A stretch of 64,000 nt of DNA from Ideonella sp. MAG2 (GTDB lineage: Bacteria; Pseudomonadota; Gammaproteobacteria; Burkholderiales; Burkholderiaceae_C): contig PTEU01000002.1 in NCBI GenBank assembly GCA_004359425.1, forward strand, positions 74,409 to 138,408, read 5' to 3'. The position numbers were made by a program, and so were the translations under genes. How positions within the stretch are numbered: the stretch's first letter is position 1; the number at the start of each line of letters is the position of its first letter. Under the pieces are notes generated by a model. The model was not told where the DNA came from and did not search any database. It saw only the letters and a list, made by a program, of their open reading frames with translations. Below are positions 62,890-64,000 of the stretch, piece by piece.

Positions 62890-63870
62890 TCAATCAGCGT
62901 ACTGACCAGCGGCTTTGATGACGGGGCCCCATTTGTTGATTTCGGCCTCGACGAACTTCTTGTGCTCAGCACCGTTGACGCGGGCGTCGGAGATGATGAC
63001 GGCACCCAGCGCTTCCTCACGCTTGATGAACTCGGGGTCTTTCAGCGCTGCCTTCAAAGCGGTATTGACCTTGTCAAGCACCGCCTTAGGCGTGCCCTTA
63101 GGTGCGTACAGACCGTGCCAGATGGACACGTTAAAGCCCTTGACGCCTGACTCGTCCATCGTGGGCAGCTTGGCCAGCGACGGGGTGCTCAGGCGCTTGG
63201 TGGTGGTCACCGCGAAGGCCTTGACCTTGCCAGACTCGATTTGACCGGTGGTGTTGGTGGTTTGGTCGCACATGATGTCGACCTGGCCGCCCAGCAGGTC
63301 GGTCATGGCTGGAGCCGTGCCTTTGTAAGGAACGGTGGTCATGTCGATCTTCAGGCTTTGCTGGAACATCAGGCCACACAGGTGCGAAGCGGACGCCAAA
63401 CCCGCATTGGCCAAGTTGATCTTGCCTTTGTTGGCCTCCAACCACTTGGCCAACTCAGCATAGTTGTTGGCGGGCAGCGTCGAGCGCCCGATCACGGTCA
63501 TGGGCACCTCGTTGATCATGCCCACGTACTCAAAGTCTTCCAGCGTCTTGTACTGCAGGTTGCGATACAGCGCAGGCGCGGTGGCCATGCCAATGTGATG
63601 CAACAACAAGGTGTAGCCATCCGGTGCGGCTTTGGCCACCTTGGCCGCCCCTAGCGTGCCACCCGCACCGCCCACGTTTTCAATCACGATGGTCGCGCCA
63701 CCCATGGGCTTGCGCAACGCTTCAGCCAAGTCGCGCGCCACTTTGTCAGTCGGCCCCCCTGCGGCGAAAGGCACCACCACGGTGATGGGCTTCTCAGGGT
63801 ACTCGGCCGCCGCAGAAAAGGCCGCGAACGACAGTGCCGCTGCAACAGCGGTGAGGGATAAACGCTTCAT
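62890..63870 (-). CDS. Bug/TctC-family periplasmic solute-binding protein
   Basis: A 326-residue receptor. The start at 63870 gives the signal peptide MKRLSLTAVAAALSFAAFSAAA. Hallmarks: YPEKPITVVVPFAAGGPTDKVAR, GGAGGTLGAAKVAKAAPDGYTLL, VPYKGTAPAMTDLLGGQVDIMCD and APKGTPKAVLDKVN. It differs clearly from the receptor at the left end (GGPTD in place of GGGTD). The ligand is unknown. The 130 bp upstream hold its promoter region but no box that I can assign. Confidence 0.94.
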   Translation of the reverse strand: MKRLSLTAVAAALSFAAFSAAAEYPEKPITVVVPFAAGGPTDKVARDLAEALRKPMGGATIVIENVGGAGGTLGAAKVAKAAPDGYTLLLHHIGMATAPALYRNLQYKTLEDFEYVGMINEVPMTVIGRSTLPANNYAELAKWLEANKGKINLANAGLASASHLCGLMFQQSLKIDMTTVPYKGTAPAMTDLLGGQVDIMCDQTTNTTGQIESGKVKAFAVTTTKRLSTPSLAKLPTMDESGVKGFNVSIWHGLYAPKGTPKAVLDKVNTALKAALKDPEFIKREEALGAVIISDARVNGAEHKKFVEAEINKWGPVIKAAGQYAD

Positions 63871-64000
63871 GAAGACTCCTTGCAGGATGATCAAGTGACC
63901 AGTGCACCCATCGTAGTGGCTGCGCCAAGCCTGCGAAAGTCGGAAACTACGTATCCAAAGCAGGCCTAGCCTGCCGAGAACGCCCCACCATAGACTCAGG

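Overview
The window looks like chromosomal DNA of a high-GC betaproteobacterium of the order Burkholderiales, probably Comamonadaceae or a close relative. This rests on Bug/TctC periplasmic receptors near both ends, the block rplM-rpsI ... erpA, then anmK-M23 peptidase divergent from tyrS with dtd downstream, and heavy use of G/C-ending codons. I cannot name the species. I saw no tRNA, 5S/16S/23S rRNA or CRISPR array.

Layout. (1) 35-3159: a small acyl-CoA operon (Bug receptor, crotonase, malonyl-CoA-synthetase-like gene that has lost its 5' end). (2) 3162-13588: an AT-richer accessory island, all coding on the minus strand. It holds seven complete or partial Hint (Hedgehog/intein-type) domains plus three shorter Hint C-terminal scars, unrecognised small genes between them (two of them candidate immunity genes), a secreted kelch/BACON/PPC protein, and an internally deleted IS5-like element with two extra solo copies of one of its ends. 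It reads as a decayed reservoir of polymorphic-toxin cassettes. It is flanked on the left by the matB-like 3' end and on the right (13922-13961) by a second, diverged copy of that same 3' end, so the island seems to sit in or at the 3' end of this gene. (3) 14115-16651: secreted M14 carboxypeptidase and an unknown exported protein. (4) 16685-28343: a nearly complete type II secretion system, gspC divergent from gspGHIJKLMNDE-(DUF2164)-F. (5) 28504-30414: SGNH-esterase lipoprotein and OmpW-like porin. (6) 30447-40161, minus strand: alpha-2-macroglobulin, PH-domain protein, lipoprotein and PBP1C in one apparent operon. (7) 40359-43758: AAA+ ATPase carrying a curious 36-bp internal duplication, and an EAL-domain protein. 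(8) 43877-46575: two lipoprotein genes, one of them broken by two frameshifts. (9) 46968-55255: metabolic and transport genes (5'-nucleotidase, GNATs, GFA protein, pyrC, cysK, two MFS transporters) and the RNase P RNA. (10) 55312-63870: the conserved housekeeping block rplM, rpsI, DUF6776-like gene, bactofilin, erpA, anmK, M23 peptidase, tyrS, a deleted FKBP gene, dtd, and a second Bug receptor.

How the parts fit. The secreted carboxypeptidase, the SGNH esterase and the kelch/BACON/PPC protein are plausible clients of the type II system. The macroglobulin-PBP1C operon fits the known pairing of a periplasmic protease trap with a peptidoglycan repair enzyme. The strongest candidate for something new is the Hint island. 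Conserved Hint C-terminal DNA recurs ten times and marks cassette joints, two reading frames carry two successive Hint domains in one polypeptide, and IS ends and a 25-bp inverted repeat sit at cassette boundaries. None of the Hint frames visible here has a secretion signal or a recognisable toxin trunk, so they look like silent or orphan cassettes. All functions are inferred from reading the sequence; no database search was run.
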